Assembly: GCA_035765775.1 (NCBI GenBank)
Contig: DASTWV010000053.1
Coordinates: 24,505 to 88,504, forward strand
Length of the DNA: 64,000 nt
Reading direction: 5' to 3'
Source of the DNA: Actinomycetota bacterium
Lineage (GTDB): Bacteria > Actinomycetota > CADDZG01 > JAHWKV01 > JAOPZY01
Shown here: positions 36,396 to 45,732 of the stretch, piece by piece
Layout of the letters: each line of letters opens with the position of its first letter
Numbering within the stretch: the first letter of the stretch is position 1
Notes under the pieces: model-generated
Seen by the model: the letters and a program-made list of their open reading frames with translations, nothing else
Databases searched by the model: none
What the model was told of the DNA's origin: nothing
Translations under genes and position numbers: made by a program

Positions 36396-36410
36396 TCGAG
36401 AAATCAGACA
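36379..36410. repeat. 16-bp tandem duplication at the RodZ-like gene start
   Basis: ATCGAGATATCAGACA and ATCGAGAAATCAGACA lie head to tail, differing at one base. On the minus strand the upstream copy contains ATG TCT GAT, but 16 bases is not a multiple of three, so that ATG reads only seven codons to a stop. The downstream copy begins at a TTG formed at the junction, which is the in-frame start. Confidence 0.9.
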
Positions 36411-36511
36411 TTGGGGAAGGAATGGGAGGCACGCCGCCGGCCCTGCCGATTATATGGACTGGCGGGGCTCGGAATTCACCATCGAAATGCCCGAAATTTG
36501 CCGGTCCGGCT

Positions 36512-36802
36512 TCACCGGACCCGGAACCGGCGCTCGCCCGCCGGGGGCTCATCGGACGATGCCACCGCATCGACCGAGGCCCAGGCGGGCCCTTTGTGGC
36601 ACCAGCGCACCGCCCGCTCGACGGCGTCCACCGGGCCCTCGAAGACCGCCTCGACCCGGCCGTCGGGCAGGTTGCGCACCCAGCCCCCCAGCCCTTCCCG
36701 GGTGGCCATCCGCATGGTCTCCTGCCGGAAGAACACGCCCTGGACCCGCCCGGAGACCACCACGTGGCGGCGGACGAGGGAGCCCGGCGACCAGTCGCCC
36801 AC
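36512..36802 (-). CDS. acyP: Acylphosphatase
   Basis: 96 residues, the usual size for this enzyme, which hydrolyses acyl phosphates such as acetyl phosphate. The phosphate-binding loop GRVQGVFFRQETM supplies the catalytic Arg, and GWVRNLPDGRVEAVFEG supplies the catalytic Asn. GTG start at 36802, 16 bases after the ftsK stop, so it is likely in the ftsK transcript. A small GGTCCGG/CCGGACC hairpin overlaps its stop codon. Confidence 0.93.
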   Translation of the reverse strand: MGDWSPGSLVRRHVVVSGRVQGVFFRQETMRMATREGLGGWVRNLPDGRVEAVFEGPVDAVERAVRWCHKGPAWASVDAVASSDEPPAGERRFRVR

Positions 36803-36818
36803 AGGGCTGCGTGCCCGC

Positions 36819-39305
36819 TCAGTCCAGCAGGTCGTCGGGGGGGCCGGCGGCGGGCGGCGGGGAGTCGTGGAAGAGCACCGGCTCCCGGGTGGCCACCCGG
36901 CGGGCGGCTTCCTCCTCCTGCCACTCCTCGAAGGTCATGAGCACGTCACGGGGCTTGGAGCCCTGCGACATGCCGACGACGCCCCGCTGCTCCAATAGGT
37001 CCATCAGGCGCCCGGCCCGGGAGAAACCGACCTTGAGCTTGCGCTGCAGCATCGAGGTGGACCCCAGGCGGGAGGTGACCACCAGCTCCATCGCCGAGCG
37101 GAGCAGGACCTCGTCCTCATCGCTCTCGGCGCCCGTCCCGCCCCGGATGGACTGGGTCTCGCTGACGATGCCCTCGACGTAGTCCACGTTGCGCTGCCGG
37201 CGGCACCAGCCGATCACCGCTTCGATCTCCTGCTCCGACACGTACGCCCCCTGCAGGCGGCGCGGCCGGGCGGCGGAGGCGTGCTTGTAGAGCATGTCGC
37301 CGTGGCCGATCAGGCGGTCGGCACCCGCCTCGTCCAGGATCACCCGGCTGTCCGCCAACGACGCGGTGGCGAAGGCCATGCGGGAGGGGATGTTGGCCTT
37401 GATGACACCGGTCACCACGTCCACCGACGGCCGCTGCGTGGCCACCAGCAGGTGGATGCCCACCGCCCGGGCCTTCTGGGCAATCCGGCAGATGGCGTCC
37501 TCGACGTCCCGGGGGGCCACCATCATGAGGTCGGCCAGCTCGTCGACGACGATGAGGTAGTACGGGTAGGGGCTCCGGGGCGTGCCGTCGTCGAAGGCGT
37601 CGCCCAGGGCGCCCGCCCGCACGGCGTCGTTGTACATGTCGCAGTTGCGCATGCCCGCCATGGCGAGGACCTCGTAGCGCGCCTCCATCTCCTTGACCAC
37701 CCAGTTCAGCGCTTCGGCCGCCTTCTTGGGCGAGGTGACCACCGGGGTGAGCAGGTGCGGCACGCCGTTGAACTGCGACAGCTCCACCCACTTCGGGTCG
37801 ATGAGCAGCATGCGCACCTGGTCGGGCCGGGCGCGGGCCAGGATTGAGATCAGCATGGCGTTGATGCACGTCGACTTCCCGCTCCCGGTGGCCCCGGCGA
37901 TGAGCAGGTGGGGCATGTCGGCCAGGCTGACCCCCACCGGGGTACCCGAGATGTCCTTGCCCAGCCCGACGGTCAGCGGGTGGTTCATCGCCCGCAGTTC
38001 CGGGCTGCGCAGCACGTCGCCCAGCGTCACGACGTGGCGGTCCCGGTTCGGGACCTCGATGCCGATGGCCGAGCGGCCCGGGATCGGCGCCAGGATGCGC
38101 AGCTCCCCCGCCGCCAGGGCGTAGCGGATCTCGTTCTGCAGGCCGACCACCCGGTTGACCTTGACCGCCGCCCCCAGCTCGATCTCGTAGCGGGTGACCG
38201 TCGGTCCGGGGGTGAAGCCGGTGACATGGGCGTCCACCTGGAACTCGGACAGCGTGCGCTCCAGGACCTTGATCGTCTCCTCGATGGCCGCCTTGGAGAT
38301 GGCCGCCGCCCCGCTCAGGCTGAGCAGCTCGGCGGGTGGCAGCCGGTAGCCGTCCTTGCTCGCCGGGGCCTTCGCCGGCGCTGCGGTCCCGGGCGGAGTG
38401 GTGCCGGGCAGGGCGGGCTGCTCCCACGAGGCGGGGTCGGCCAGCTCGGGTGACGGGCGTTTGGCGGCGGGCTCCGGGGCGGGCGGCTTCCACACCGGGG
38501 GGGCGATCTCGAGGAGCGGCCCATCGCCGTCGTCCGGCTCGGGGGTGGGGCGGGGCTGGCTCCCCCGCAGGGCGCGGAGGTTCCGGCCGAGGTCCTTGAC
38601 CCGCGGCCACGCCCAGCGGGCGCCCTCGGCGACCTGGGCGCAGACCTCCCGGGCAGCCACGGCGAAGCCCCGGGCGGCAGCGGCCGACCCGGTCCTGGTG
38701 CCCGCCACCACCTTGGAGAACGGCGTCCGGGTCGTCACCATGACCCCGACGCCGGTGAGGAGGGCGGCGAAGATCCCCGCCCCGACCGGTGTGATCGCCC
38801 GCTGGAGCGGCCAGGCGGCCCCGGCCCCCAGGACCCCGCCGTACTGGCCGAGGGCCTCGATCTGCAGGCCGTTGGCGTCGTGCGCCCAGATGATCTGGCG
38901 GAAGGCGGCAATGCCGATCAGCGTCAGCAGCCCGCCGACGGTCACCCGGCCGGCGCTCTCGGTCTCGCCCCGCAGGATCTGGATGGCGATAAAAGCGAAG
39001 AGGGGCGGGAGCGCGGGGGCGACCCAGCCCAGGATGCCCTTCAGCACCCAGGCCATGCCCTCGCCGGCGGGGCCGAGGGCGTGGGCGTAGAGCCCGGCAC
39101 CACCGATCCCGGCGAGCACCAGCAGGGTCACGGCACCCACCCCGTGGCGCTGCCCGCTGATTGCCCGGGCCATGCGGGAGGTGAGCGTGGGCGACGGCCG
39201 GCGGGCGGGCGCCTTGGCAGGCCGCCGGGCCGGGGCCCGTGCGGGGGCCCGGGAGGGTGCCCGGCGTTTGACCGGCTTGCGTTGCCGGGTGGTTGTCGGG
39301 CTCAC
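36819..39305 (-). CDS. ftsK: DNA translocase FtsK/SpoIIIE
   Basis: 828 residues. It pumps chromosomal DNA through the closing septum. A basic N-terminus (rich in Arg/Pro, 1-45) precedes four membrane helices (about 55-77, 84-109, 117-137, 166-187). A Pro-rich linker leads to the motor: GATGSGKSTCINAML (Walker A), YLIVVDELADLMM (Walker B) and VATQRPSVDVVTGVIKANIP. A C-terminal gamma winged helix (about 755-805) would read polarity sequences on DNA. GTG start at 39305, three bases after the RNase J stop. Confidence 0.97.
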   Translation of the reverse strand: MSPTTTRQRKPVKRRAPSRAPARAPARRPAKAPARRPSPTLTSRMARAISGQRHGVGAVTLLVLAGIGGAGLYAHALGPAGEGMAWVLKGILGWVAPALPPLFAFIAIQILRGETESAGRVTVGGLLTLIGIAAFRQIIWAHDANGLQIEALGQYGGVLGAGAAWPLQRAITPVGAGIFAALLTGVGVMVTTRTPFSKVVAGTRTGSAAAARGFAVAAREVCAQVAEGARWAWPRVKDLGRNLRALRGSQPRPTPEPDDGDGPLLEIAPPVWKPPAPEPAAKRPSPELADPASWEQPALPGTTPPGTAAPAKAPASKDGYRLPPAELLSLSGAAAISKAAIEETIKVLERTLSEFQVDAHVTGFTPGPTVTRYEIELGAAVKVNRVVGLQNEIRYALAAGELRILAPIPGRSAIGIEVPNRDRHVVTLGDVLRSPELRAMNHPLTVGLGKDISGTPVGVSLADMPHLLIAGATGSGKSTCINAMLISILARARPDQVRMLLIDPKWVELSQFNGVPHLLTPVVTSPKKAAEALNWVVKEMEARYEVLAMAGMRNCDMYNDAVRAGALGDAFDDGTPRSPYPYYLIVVDELADLMMVAPRDVEDAICRIAQKARAVGIHLLVATQRPSVDVVTGVIKANIPSRMAFATASLADSRVILDEAGADRLIGHGDMLYKHASAARPRRLQGAYVSEQEIEAVIGWCRRQRNVDYVEGIVSETQSIRGGTGAESDEDEVLLRSAMELVVTSRLGSTSMLQRKLKVGFSRAGRLMDLLEQRGVVGMSQGSKPRDVLMTFEEWQEEEAARRVATREPVLFHDSPPPAAGPPDDLLD

Positions 39306-39308
39306 GAC

Positions 39309-41342
39309 CTAGACCTCCATCACCACGGGGAGGATCATCGGCCGGCGCCCGGTCCGCGACCACACAAACTTCCCGAGCGACCGCCGGACGTGGCGGCGCA
39401 GGGCCGCCCAGTCGGCGAGCTCCTCGTGCGGCACTCCGGCGAGGGAGTCCCGGATCGTCGCCCGGGCCTCGTCGTAGAAGGCGGCCGCCTGGCCCTCGTA
39501 CACGAATCCGCGGGAGATGAGGTCAGGCCCGGCGAGGAGCTCGCCGGTGGCCTGGTCGATGCTCAGGACGCAGATCAGGATGCCGTCGGCCGCCAGGATG
39601 CGGCGGTCCCGCAGCACGACGTCCTCGACGTCGCCGATGCCCAGGCCGTCGACGAAGACGTACCCGGCCTCGACCGGTTCGCCCAGGCGGACCTTCCCTT
39701 TGCGCAACTCGACGACCGCCCCGTCCTCCACCACCATCGTCCGCTCGGGCGGGATGCCGGTCTCATGGGCGATCCGGGCGTGCGCCTTCATCATCCGGTA
39801 CTCGCCATGGACCGGGACGAACCACTTCGGCTGCACCAGCGACAGCATCGTGCGCAGTTCCCCGGCAGCCGCGTGGCCCGAGACGTGCACGGCGTAGGCG
39901 GGCGGGGCGATCACCTCGACCCCGATCCGGGACAGCCCGTCGATCACCCGGCGGACCGCCGACTCGTTGCCCGGGATCGCCGTCGCCGAGAACACGACGG
40001 TGTCATCCTCGGCCAGCTCAATGTGGCGGTGCTCCCGGACGGCCATGAGGCTGAGGGCGGACAGCGGCTCGCCCTGGGACCCGGTGCACACGATGATCAC
40101 CTTGGAGGGTGGGTGCCGGCGGGACTCCTCCACCGGCACGACGGTCCCGGGCGGCACCTGCAGGTAGCCCAGCTCGGAGCCGATCTGCAGGTTGCGCACC
40201 ATGCTGCGGCCGATGAACGCCACCACCCGGCCGGTCTCGTGGGCGGCATTGAGGATCTGCTGGACCCGGTGGATGTTGGAGGCGAAGCAGGCGATCACCA
40301 CCCGCCCTGCCGCCCGGCGCACGACGTCGCGCACCGCCTCCCCCGCACTGCGCTCCGAGGGGAGGTGCCCGGGCACGAGGGCGTTGGTGGAGTCCGAGAA
40401 CATGAGGTCGACCCCCGCCCGGCCCACCTCGCCGAAGCCGGCCAGGTCCGTGCCATGGCCATCGAGCGGGGTCGGATCGAGCTTCCAGTCCCCGGTGTGC
40501 AGGATGGTTCCGCTCGGCGTGGTGATCAGCATGCCGATGCTGTCGGGGATGGAGTGCGCCACCTGGAGGAAGCGCAGGGTGAAGGGGCCGAGGGTCAGCT
40601 GCCCGGGGGCCTTGATCTCCTTGAGCTTGGCGGTGGCGGTGAGGCGGTGCTCGTCCAGCTTGCCCTTCAGCAGGCCGAGGGTGAGCCGGGTGCCGTAGAT
40701 CGGCGGGTTGAGGTTGCGCAGCAGGAAGGGCACACCCCCGATGTGGTCCTCGTGGCCGTGGGTCAGCACCAGGCCGAGCACGTCCTTGGAGCGCTCCGCC
40801 AGGTAGCGGAAGTCGGGGAGCACGAGGTCGACGCCCAGCATCTCCTCGGTGGGGAACATGAGGCCGGCGTCAATGACGATGATCTTGCCTTCGTACTCGA
40901 AGGCGGTCATGTTGCGGCCGATCTCGCCCACGCCCCCCAGGAAGACGACCCGGGTCCAGCTCTCGCCCTTCTTCTTCGGGGTGGCCTTCTTGTGCCCGGC
41001 TCCCCCGGCTCTCCCGGCTCCCGTGGGCCCCATTGGTTCCCCGGTTTCCTTGGCTTCCTTCTGCTCCTTCGCTTCCTTCGCTTCCTTCGCTTCCTTGGTG
41101 TCCTTCGTGTCCTTGCGGGCGGGCGCAGCTGGCTTCTTCGGGCTCTTGCGGGCGGGCGCAGCAGGGAGCTCGGCCAGCCCGGCCTGAGGCAGGGTGGGGG
41201 TTGACTGGGGACCGGCGGGCACAGCCGGCCCGCCGGGAATATCCGGGGACACCAGCGGTGCAGCCGGAGCGACCGAGGGACCCGTGCCGTCGGGGGTGGG
41301 TTTGCGAGCCCGCGGGGCCCGCCGCGCGCCGGTGTTGGCCAA
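39309..41342 (-). CDS. rnj: Ribonuclease J with a long low-complexity N-terminal extension
   Basis: 677 residues, about 125 longer at the N-terminus than usual. The extension is Pro/Ala-rich, then strongly charged with KEA repeats (78-100), then basic. The metallo-beta-lactamase core begins at about 130 (VVFLGGVGEIGRNM) and has the metal motif LTHGHEDHIGG (193-203), with the beta-CASP domain and later histidines (HVSGHA) following. RNase J is a 5'-3' exonuclease and endonuclease for mRNA decay and rRNA maturation. The TTG start at 41342 is the best available; a start inside the extension is possible. It overlaps neither dapA nor ftsK. Confidence 0.94.
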   Translation of the reverse strand: MANTGARRAPRARKPTPDGTGPSVAPAAPLVSPDIPGGPAVPAGPQSTPTLPQAGLAELPAAPARKSPKKPAAPARKDTKDTKEAKEAKEAKEQKEAKETGEPMGPTGAGRAGGAGHKKATPKKKGESWTRVVFLGGVGEIGRNMTAFEYEGKIIVIDAGLMFPTEEMLGVDLVLPDFRYLAERSKDVLGLVLTHGHEDHIGGVPFLLRNLNPPIYGTRLTLGLLKGKLDEHRLTATAKLKEIKAPGQLTLGPFTLRFLQVAHSIPDSIGMLITTPSGTILHTGDWKLDPTPLDGHGTDLAGFGEVGRAGVDLMFSDSTNALVPGHLPSERSAGEAVRDVVRRAAGRVVIACFASNIHRVQQILNAAHETGRVVAFIGRSMVRNLQIGSELGYLQVPPGTVVPVEESRRHPPSKVIIVCTGSQGEPLSALSLMAVREHRHIELAEDDTVVFSATAIPGNESAVRRVIDGLSRIGVEVIAPPAYAVHVSGHAAAGELRTMLSLVQPKWFVPVHGEYRMMKAHARIAHETGIPPERTMVVEDGAVVELRKGKVRLGEPVEAGYVFVDGLGIGDVEDVVLRDRRILAADGILICVLSIDQATGELLAGPDLISRGFVYEGQAAAFYDEARATIRDSLAGVPHEELADWAALRRHVRRSLGKFVWSRTGRRPMILPVVMEV

Positions 41343-41360
41343 CCTAGCCCCCGACTGGTT

Positions 41361-42245
41361 TCACAGCAGGCCCGCCGTCCCGAGAGCCCGCCGGATCTGG
41401 TCGATCTCGGCGGCCGTGGCCGCGGGCAGGGGCAACCTCGGGGCGCCGACCGGGTGGCCCAGCAACTCCATCGCCGCTTTGACCGGGATAGGGTTCGACG
41501 TGACCGCCAGGGCGTCGAAGACGCCCAGCAGCCCGGCGTTCAGCGCCCGGGCCCCCTCGACGTCACCGGCCCAGAACCGGTCCATCATGTCGGCCATCCG
41601 CGCCCCGGCGATGTGCGACGCCACCGACACCACCCCCGCCGCCCCGATCGACAGCCAGGGCAGGGTGTCGGCGTCGTTGCCACAATAGAGCTCGAAGCCC
41701 TCGGGGGCCTCCGCGCGCAGGCGGGCGGCGGCCTGGACATCGCCGGCCGCATCCTTCACCCCGACGATGGTGTCCATCGCTGCCAGCTCCAGCAGCGTGG
41801 CATGGTCGATCTTGCGTCCGGTCCGGGAGGGGATGTCGTAGAGCACCAGCGGCAGGCCGGTGTGGGTGGCGACCGCCTGGAAGTGGGCGACCAGGCCGGC
41901 CTGGGGCGGGCGGTTGTAGTAGGGCGTGACCACCAGAGCGGCATGGCAGCCGGCCTTCTCGGCCTGCTGGGTGAGCCGGATGGAGTGGGCCGTGTCGTTG
42001 GTGCCGGAGCCGGCGATGACTTTGGCCCGGTCCCCCACCGCCTCGACCACGGCGCTCCACAGGCGCACCTTCTCCTCGTCGGACAGGGTGGGCCCCTCAC
42101 CCGTGGTACCCGTGACCACGAGCCCGTCGGACCCGTTGTCCAGCAACCAGGTGGCGAGCTTCTGGGCGGCCCCCAGCTCGACATTCCCATCCCGGTCGAA
42201 CGGGGTGACCATGGCTGTGATGACGCCGCCGAACTGACCCTTCAT
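41361..42245 (-). CDS. dapA: 4-hydroxy-tetrahydrodipicolinate synthase
   Basis: 294 residues from an ATG at 42245 with GGAAGGAG upstream. It condenses pyruvate with aspartate semialdehyde in the first committed step of lysine/DAP synthesis. Motifs: TAMVTPFDRDGNVE, the TTGEGPTL loop, YYNRPPQAG, the catalytic Tyr in LYDIPSRTG, and the Schiff-base Lys in IVGVKDAAGD. It lies about 0.6 kb downstream of dapB and 18 bases upstream of rnj, so dapA and rnj are likely co-transcribed. Confidence 0.97.
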   Translation of the reverse strand: MKGQFGGVITAMVTPFDRDGNVELGAAQKLATWLLDNGSDGLVVTGTTGEGPTLSDEEKVRLWSAVVEAVGDRAKVIAGSGTNDTAHSIRLTQQAEKAGCHAALVVTPYYNRPPQAGLVAHFQAVATHTGLPLVLYDIPSRTGRKIDHATLLELAAMDTIVGVKDAAGDVQAAARLRAEAPEGFELYCGNDADTLPWLSIGAAGVVSVASHIAGARMADMMDRFWAGDVEGARALNAGLLGVFDALAVTSNPIPVKAAMELLGHPVGAPRLPLPAATAAEIDQIRRALGTAGLL

Positions 42246-42864
42246 GGACCCGCTCCTTCCCCCCGCAGGGGCCCCCGACCGGCCCCGGGCGCGGGGCATG
42301 GGAGAGCCGTGGGAGTCTAACACTTGTTAACAGTAGGACTCAGGAATAACCAGACTTGGCGCCCCGCCTCCGGCTCCGCTGTCCCGCCGCTTCCAGCGGC
42401 TTGCCTCCAGTGTCGCCACATTGGGGGCGGCCGGCAAGGGCGAGGCGCCGGAGCCCGGTGGGTACACTGCAGTGCCGAGCCTACCGAACCGCGCACCGCG
42501 TGCTTCGCCGGGGCGCACCTGCCCGAGAGGAGGATCTCGCCCATGCGCAAGCAGACCAAGGACCGGTCGGACTGGCGGCCTCCTGGCCCCGCGCCAGTGG
42601 ATCCCCGAGGGCCCTCCTACCGCAGCTGCAGCGATCCGAACTGCCCGCGCTGCCGGCGCAACCGCTGGATCCGCCGCCTGACGCTGGGCTTCGGCGGCTA
42701 CGGCGGCTAGAGCTCGTCCTGGGCCGGCGCATGTGCGGCCCCGCGCCGCCACGGGCATCAAGTTTTGGGGGCACTTTTCCGTCAAAAAGGCGGCAAAAAG
42801 TCCCCAGAACCTTGGTGGAAACGGACCAATCCCCGATCTGGCCGCGATGGGGGGCCGGGCCCGG
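42246..42864. other. Gap between dapB and dapA
   Basis: About 620 bases. It holds a possible small plus-strand gene (42543-42710), described separately. An imperfect inverted repeat of GTTTTGGGGGCACTTTT (42762 region) with AAAAAGTCCCCAGAAC (42797 region) lies just past the dapB stop and may be its terminator. Nothing else is supported. Confidence 0.45.
42543..42710 (+). CDS. Small basic protein with a CxxxxCxxC motif, unknown function
   Basis: 55 residues from an ATG at 42543 preceded by GAGAGGAGG. It is rich in Arg and Pro, contains CSDPNCPRCRR near residue 29, and ends GFGGYGG. Three closely spaced cysteines could bind metal. It is the only plus-strand gene for several kilobases. The good ribosome site supports it; the family is unknown. 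Confidence 0.4.
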   Translation: MRKQTKDRSDWRPPGPAPVDPRGPSYRSCSDPNCPRCRRNRWIRRLTLGFGGYGG

Positions 42865-43626
42865 TCAGAGCCCCAGCAGGGCCTCGAGGCCCACGGTCAG
42901 GCCCGGGTGCTTCGCCACTTCCCGCACCGCCAGGAGGACGCCGGGCATGAACGAGACCCGGTCGGTGGTGTCGTGGCGGATGGTGAGCGTCTCCCCCGGG
43001 GCACCGAACAGCACCTCCTGGTGGGCGACGTAGCCCGGCAGCCGGACGCTGTGCACCCGCACACCATCCTGCTCGGCCCCCCGGGCGCCGCCGACGACCT
43101 CGAAGGGATCCGGCGGGCCTGCGGGCGCCGGTCCGGCCCGCCCGGCGGCGATCGCCCGCACGGTGGCCAGCGACGTCCCCGACGGCGAATCCCGCTTGCC
43201 CTCGTGGTGGAGCTCGATGACCTCGGCGGCGGGCATCCAGGCGGCGGCCACCCGGGCGAAGTGCATCATCAGCACCGCCCCGATGGCGAAGTTGGGGGCG
43301 ATGAACACGCCGGTGCGGCTGCCGGCGAACTCCGCCAGGTCCGCCGCCCCGATCCCCGAGGTGCCCACCACGGCGTGCACGCCATGCTCGGTGCACCAGC
43401 GGATGTTGCGCACCGCCGAGGCGGCCACGGTGAAGTCGACGGCCACCTCCGCCCCTGCGGCGACGAGGGTGGCGGGGTCGTCCGAGATCCCCTGTCCAGC
43501 GACCGACCCACCGGCGCCCTCGATGTCGACGGCCGCCACCAGCTCGAGGTCATCGGCGGCGTCGACGGCCCGGCACACCTCGGCCCCCATGCGGCCGGCG
43601 GCGCCGAACACCCCCACCCGGATCAT
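42865..43626 (-). CDS. dapB: 4-hydroxy-tetrahydrodipicolinate reductase
   Basis: 253 residues from an ATG at 43626. It reduces the DapA product with NAD(P)H. The Rossmann motif VGVFGAAGRMGAEV opens the protein; VDFTVAASAV and GTSGIGAADL follow. The substrate-binding signature IELHHEGKRDSPSGTS (near 147) is intact, as is the C-terminal GVLLAVREV. Lysine-pathway partners dapA, dapL and a dapF-like gene are all in the window but not in one operon. Confidence 0.97.
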   Translation of the reverse strand: MIRVGVFGAAGRMGAEVCRAVDAADDLELVAAVDIEGAGGSVAGQGISDDPATLVAAGAEVAVDFTVAASAVRNIRWCTEHGVHAVVGTSGIGAADLAEFAGSRTGVFIAPNFAIGAVLMMHFARVAAAWMPAAEVIELHHEGKRDSPSGTSLATVRAIAAGRAGPAPAGPPDPFEVVGGARGAEQDGVRVHSVRLPGYVAHQEVLFGAPGETLTIRHDTTDRVSFMPGVLLAVREVAKHPGLTVGLEALLGL

Positions 43627-43685
43627 GGCGCAGGAGCCTATACCCGCCCGGCGGGCTCGCGGCCGGAGCGGGGCGTACGCCTGGC

Positions 43686-44384
43686 TTACGCCGGGGCTGG
43701 GGCTGGGGCCGCGGGCGCCCGCTTCCACAGCAGCGCCCCGGCGGCGAAGACGAACACCGTCACCAGCAGGGAGCCGATGAGGAACGGGATCGTCGTGGGG
43801 TCCGTGTCGGTCAGCAGCAGGCTCGCCACCCCCACCCCCAGGCAGGCCAGGCCGCCGATGACCCCGATCGCCGCCAGCCACGTCGGGTAGGTCTTGGCGG
43901 CCCACATCGCCAGGCCCAGCAGCACGGGTGCCGCCCCCAGCAGCACGATGGTCCAGGTATCGAACATCGCCGAGTTGGCGTGGTCCACGGCGCTGGTCGC
44001 CCAGAACGCCGGCACCTGGTTGCTCTGCGGCGCGCTGGCGAACAGCTTGGCCGCCTGGATCAGGGCCGAAGTCTCCACCCCGATCTGGAGCAAGCCGATC
44101 GCCCCGCCGACCAGGGCGGCGATCCGGGCCACCCGGCCCACGCCGAGGCCACCGCTCGCCCCGAGGGACTCGGCCACCGCCACCAGGCCCACCGTGACGC
44201 ACGCGAGGGCCGCGAGGGTGATGAGGTCGGCGGTGGCCAGGACGCCGCTGTGGGCGATCTTTCGGAACCGCTCGACGTCGTCCATGTTGGTGTACCGGGG
44301 ATGGGCGAGGTTGCCCACCAACGCCAGGACCGCTCCGGCCACCGCCGCGCCGGCACCGAGACGAAGAAACGACCGATTGTCCAC
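43686..44384 (-). CDS. Multi-pass membrane protein, unknown function
   Basis: 232 residues with about six hydrophobic segments (roughly 8-26, 50-72, 87-107, 145-165, 168-190 and 197-220) and an Ala/Pro tail. I recognise no named family; proteins of this kind are often annotated DUF4386-like, but I cannot confirm that. GTG start at 44384. It lies between the M16 peptidase and dapB on the same strand. Confidence 0.65.
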   Translation of the reverse strand: MDNRSFLRLGAGAAVAGAVLALVGNLAHPRYTNMDDVERFRKIAHSGVLATADLITLAALACVTVGLVAVAESLGASGGLGVGRVARIAALVGGAIGLLQIGVETSALIQAAKLFASAPQSNQVPAFWATSAVDHANSAMFDTWTIVLLGAAPVLLGLAMWAAKTYPTWLAAIGVIGGLACLGVGVASLLLTDTDPTTIPFLIGSLLVTVFVFAAGALLWKRAPAAPAPAPA

Positions 44385-44404
44385 CCGCCCCCCCTTTTTT
44401 CCTT

Positions 44405-44441
44405 CCGCAGGACCAACCCAGGCACGAGTGTGGTCCTGCGG
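44405..44441. terminator. Hairpin after the pnp-M16 peptidase genes
   Basis: CCGCAGGACCA at 44405-44415 and its exact complement TGGTCCTGCGG at 44431-44441 flank a 15-base loop. It is 26 bases past the M16 peptidase stop. On the minus strand no T-run follows, so it is a probable stability hairpin or factor-dependent terminator. Confidence 0.5.
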
Positions 44442-44466
44442 CAGGGAGGATGCAAGGAGGCGGGCT

Positions 44467-45714
44467 TTACCAGCCCGGCAGGTCCCCGTCCTCGACCGGG
44501 CCCACCACGGTCAGGACCCGGCACTCCGGGCGCAGCAGGTCGGCGGCCACCCGGGCGACGTCGCCGACGGTGACCGCCTCCAGCCGGGCGGTCAGCTCGT
44601 CGACCGTCAGGATCTCGCCCCGCACCAGCTCGGAGCGCCCCAGCCGGCTCATGCGGTTCGAGCTGTCCTCCAGCGAGAGGAGCAGGGAGCCCTTCAGGTG
44701 GCCCTTCGCCCGGTCCACCTCCGCCCCGGTCGGCCCGGCGGAGGCCAGGGTGTCCAGGATGCCCTCGGAAATCTTCAGCACCTCGGCGGTGTTCTCGGGC
44801 ATCGTCCCGGCGTAGATGCCGAAGGCGCCGGTCTCCCGGTACAGCTCCCGGTAGGAGAACACCGAGTAGGCCAGGCCGCGCTGCTCCCGGATCTCCTGGA
44901 ACAGGCGGGATGACATGCCGCCGCCCATGAGCACGTCCAGCACCTCCCAGGCGAAGCGGTCGGGGTGTTCCCGCGAGTAGCCGGCGCCCCCGAGCACGAG
45001 GTGCACCTGCTCGGAGTCCTTCGCCACCACCTCGGCCCGCCGCCCGCTCAGGAACCGCCCGGAGCCGGCGCCACCCGGGGTCACCGCCTCCCCAGGCGGC
45101 AGGAGGGTCTCGACCCACCCGGCCACCTGGTCGTGGTCCACCTGGCCGGCGGCGGACACCACGATGTTGGGCGCCCGGTACCGCTCCTGGTGGAAGCCCC
45201 GCACCGCCCCCGCCCCGACCGCCCCGATCGACTCCCGGGTCCCCAGGACGGCCCGTCCCAGGGGCTGGTCGCCGAAGAGGGTCTCGGCATAGACGTCGAA
45301 GACCAGGTCGTCGGGGGTGTCGTCCCGGAGGGCGATCTCCTCCAGCACCACCCGGCGCTCGGCTTCGACGTCCTCCTCGGCGATCGCCGGGCTGGCCACC
45401 ATGTCGGCCAGGTAGTCGGTGCACATCGCCAGGTCCTCGGCCAGGACCCGGCCGTGGACGCAGGTGTACTCCTTGGTGGTGAAGGCGTTGGTGTCCCCGC
45501 CGATGGCGTCGAACGCCTCGGCGATGGCCAGCGCCGAGCGCCGTCCCGTCCCCTTGAACAGCAGGTGCTCCAGGAAGTGCGACGCCCCGGCCAGCTCGAT
45601 GGGCTCGTCGCGCGACCCGACGCCGATCCAGAAGCCCACTGAGGCAGAGCGCACCTCGGGCATGGCTTCGGTCACGACCCGCACGCCGTTGGCCGCGGTG
45701 CTCCGGATAATCAT
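44467..45714 (-). CDS. M16 family zinc metallopeptidase (processing-peptidase-like)
   Basis: 415 residues, the one-domain-pair form. The inverted zinc motif HxxEH is intact in ASHFLEHLLFKGT (near residue 45), and the third ligand Glu lies in ERRVVLEEIALRD. The C-terminal half carries the typical FQEIREQRGLAYSV. In Gram-positive bacteria this gene commonly follows pnp, as here (18 bases after the pnp stop). Substrates are unknown; the family degrades or processes peptides. Confidence 0.92.
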   Translation of the reverse strand: MIIRSTAANGVRVVTEAMPEVRSASVGFWIGVGSRDEPIELAGASHFLEHLLFKGTGRRSALAIAEAFDAIGGDTNAFTTKEYTCVHGRVLAEDLAMCTDYLADMVASPAIAEEDVEAERRVVLEEIALRDDTPDDLVFDVYAETLFGDQPLGRAVLGTRESIGAVGAGAVRGFHQERYRAPNIVVSAAGQVDHDQVAGWVETLLPPGEAVTPGGAGSGRFLSGRRAEVVAKDSEQVHLVLGGAGYSREHPDRFAWEVLDVLMGGGMSSRLFQEIREQRGLAYSVFSYRELYRETGAFGIYAGTMPENTAEVLKISEGILDTLASAGPTGAEVDRAKGHLKGSLLLSLEDSSNRMSRLGRSELVRGEILTVDELTARLEAVTVGDVARVAADLLRPECRVLTVVGPVEDGDLPGW

Positions 45715-45732
45715 GTCGGCAGTGGGTTCGGG

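Noticed and set aside
36499..36521. Hairpin GGTCCGG/CCGGACC at the acyP stop as a terminator
   Set aside because: The stem is short, the stop codon is in the loop and no T-run follows, so it is noted in the acyP entry only.
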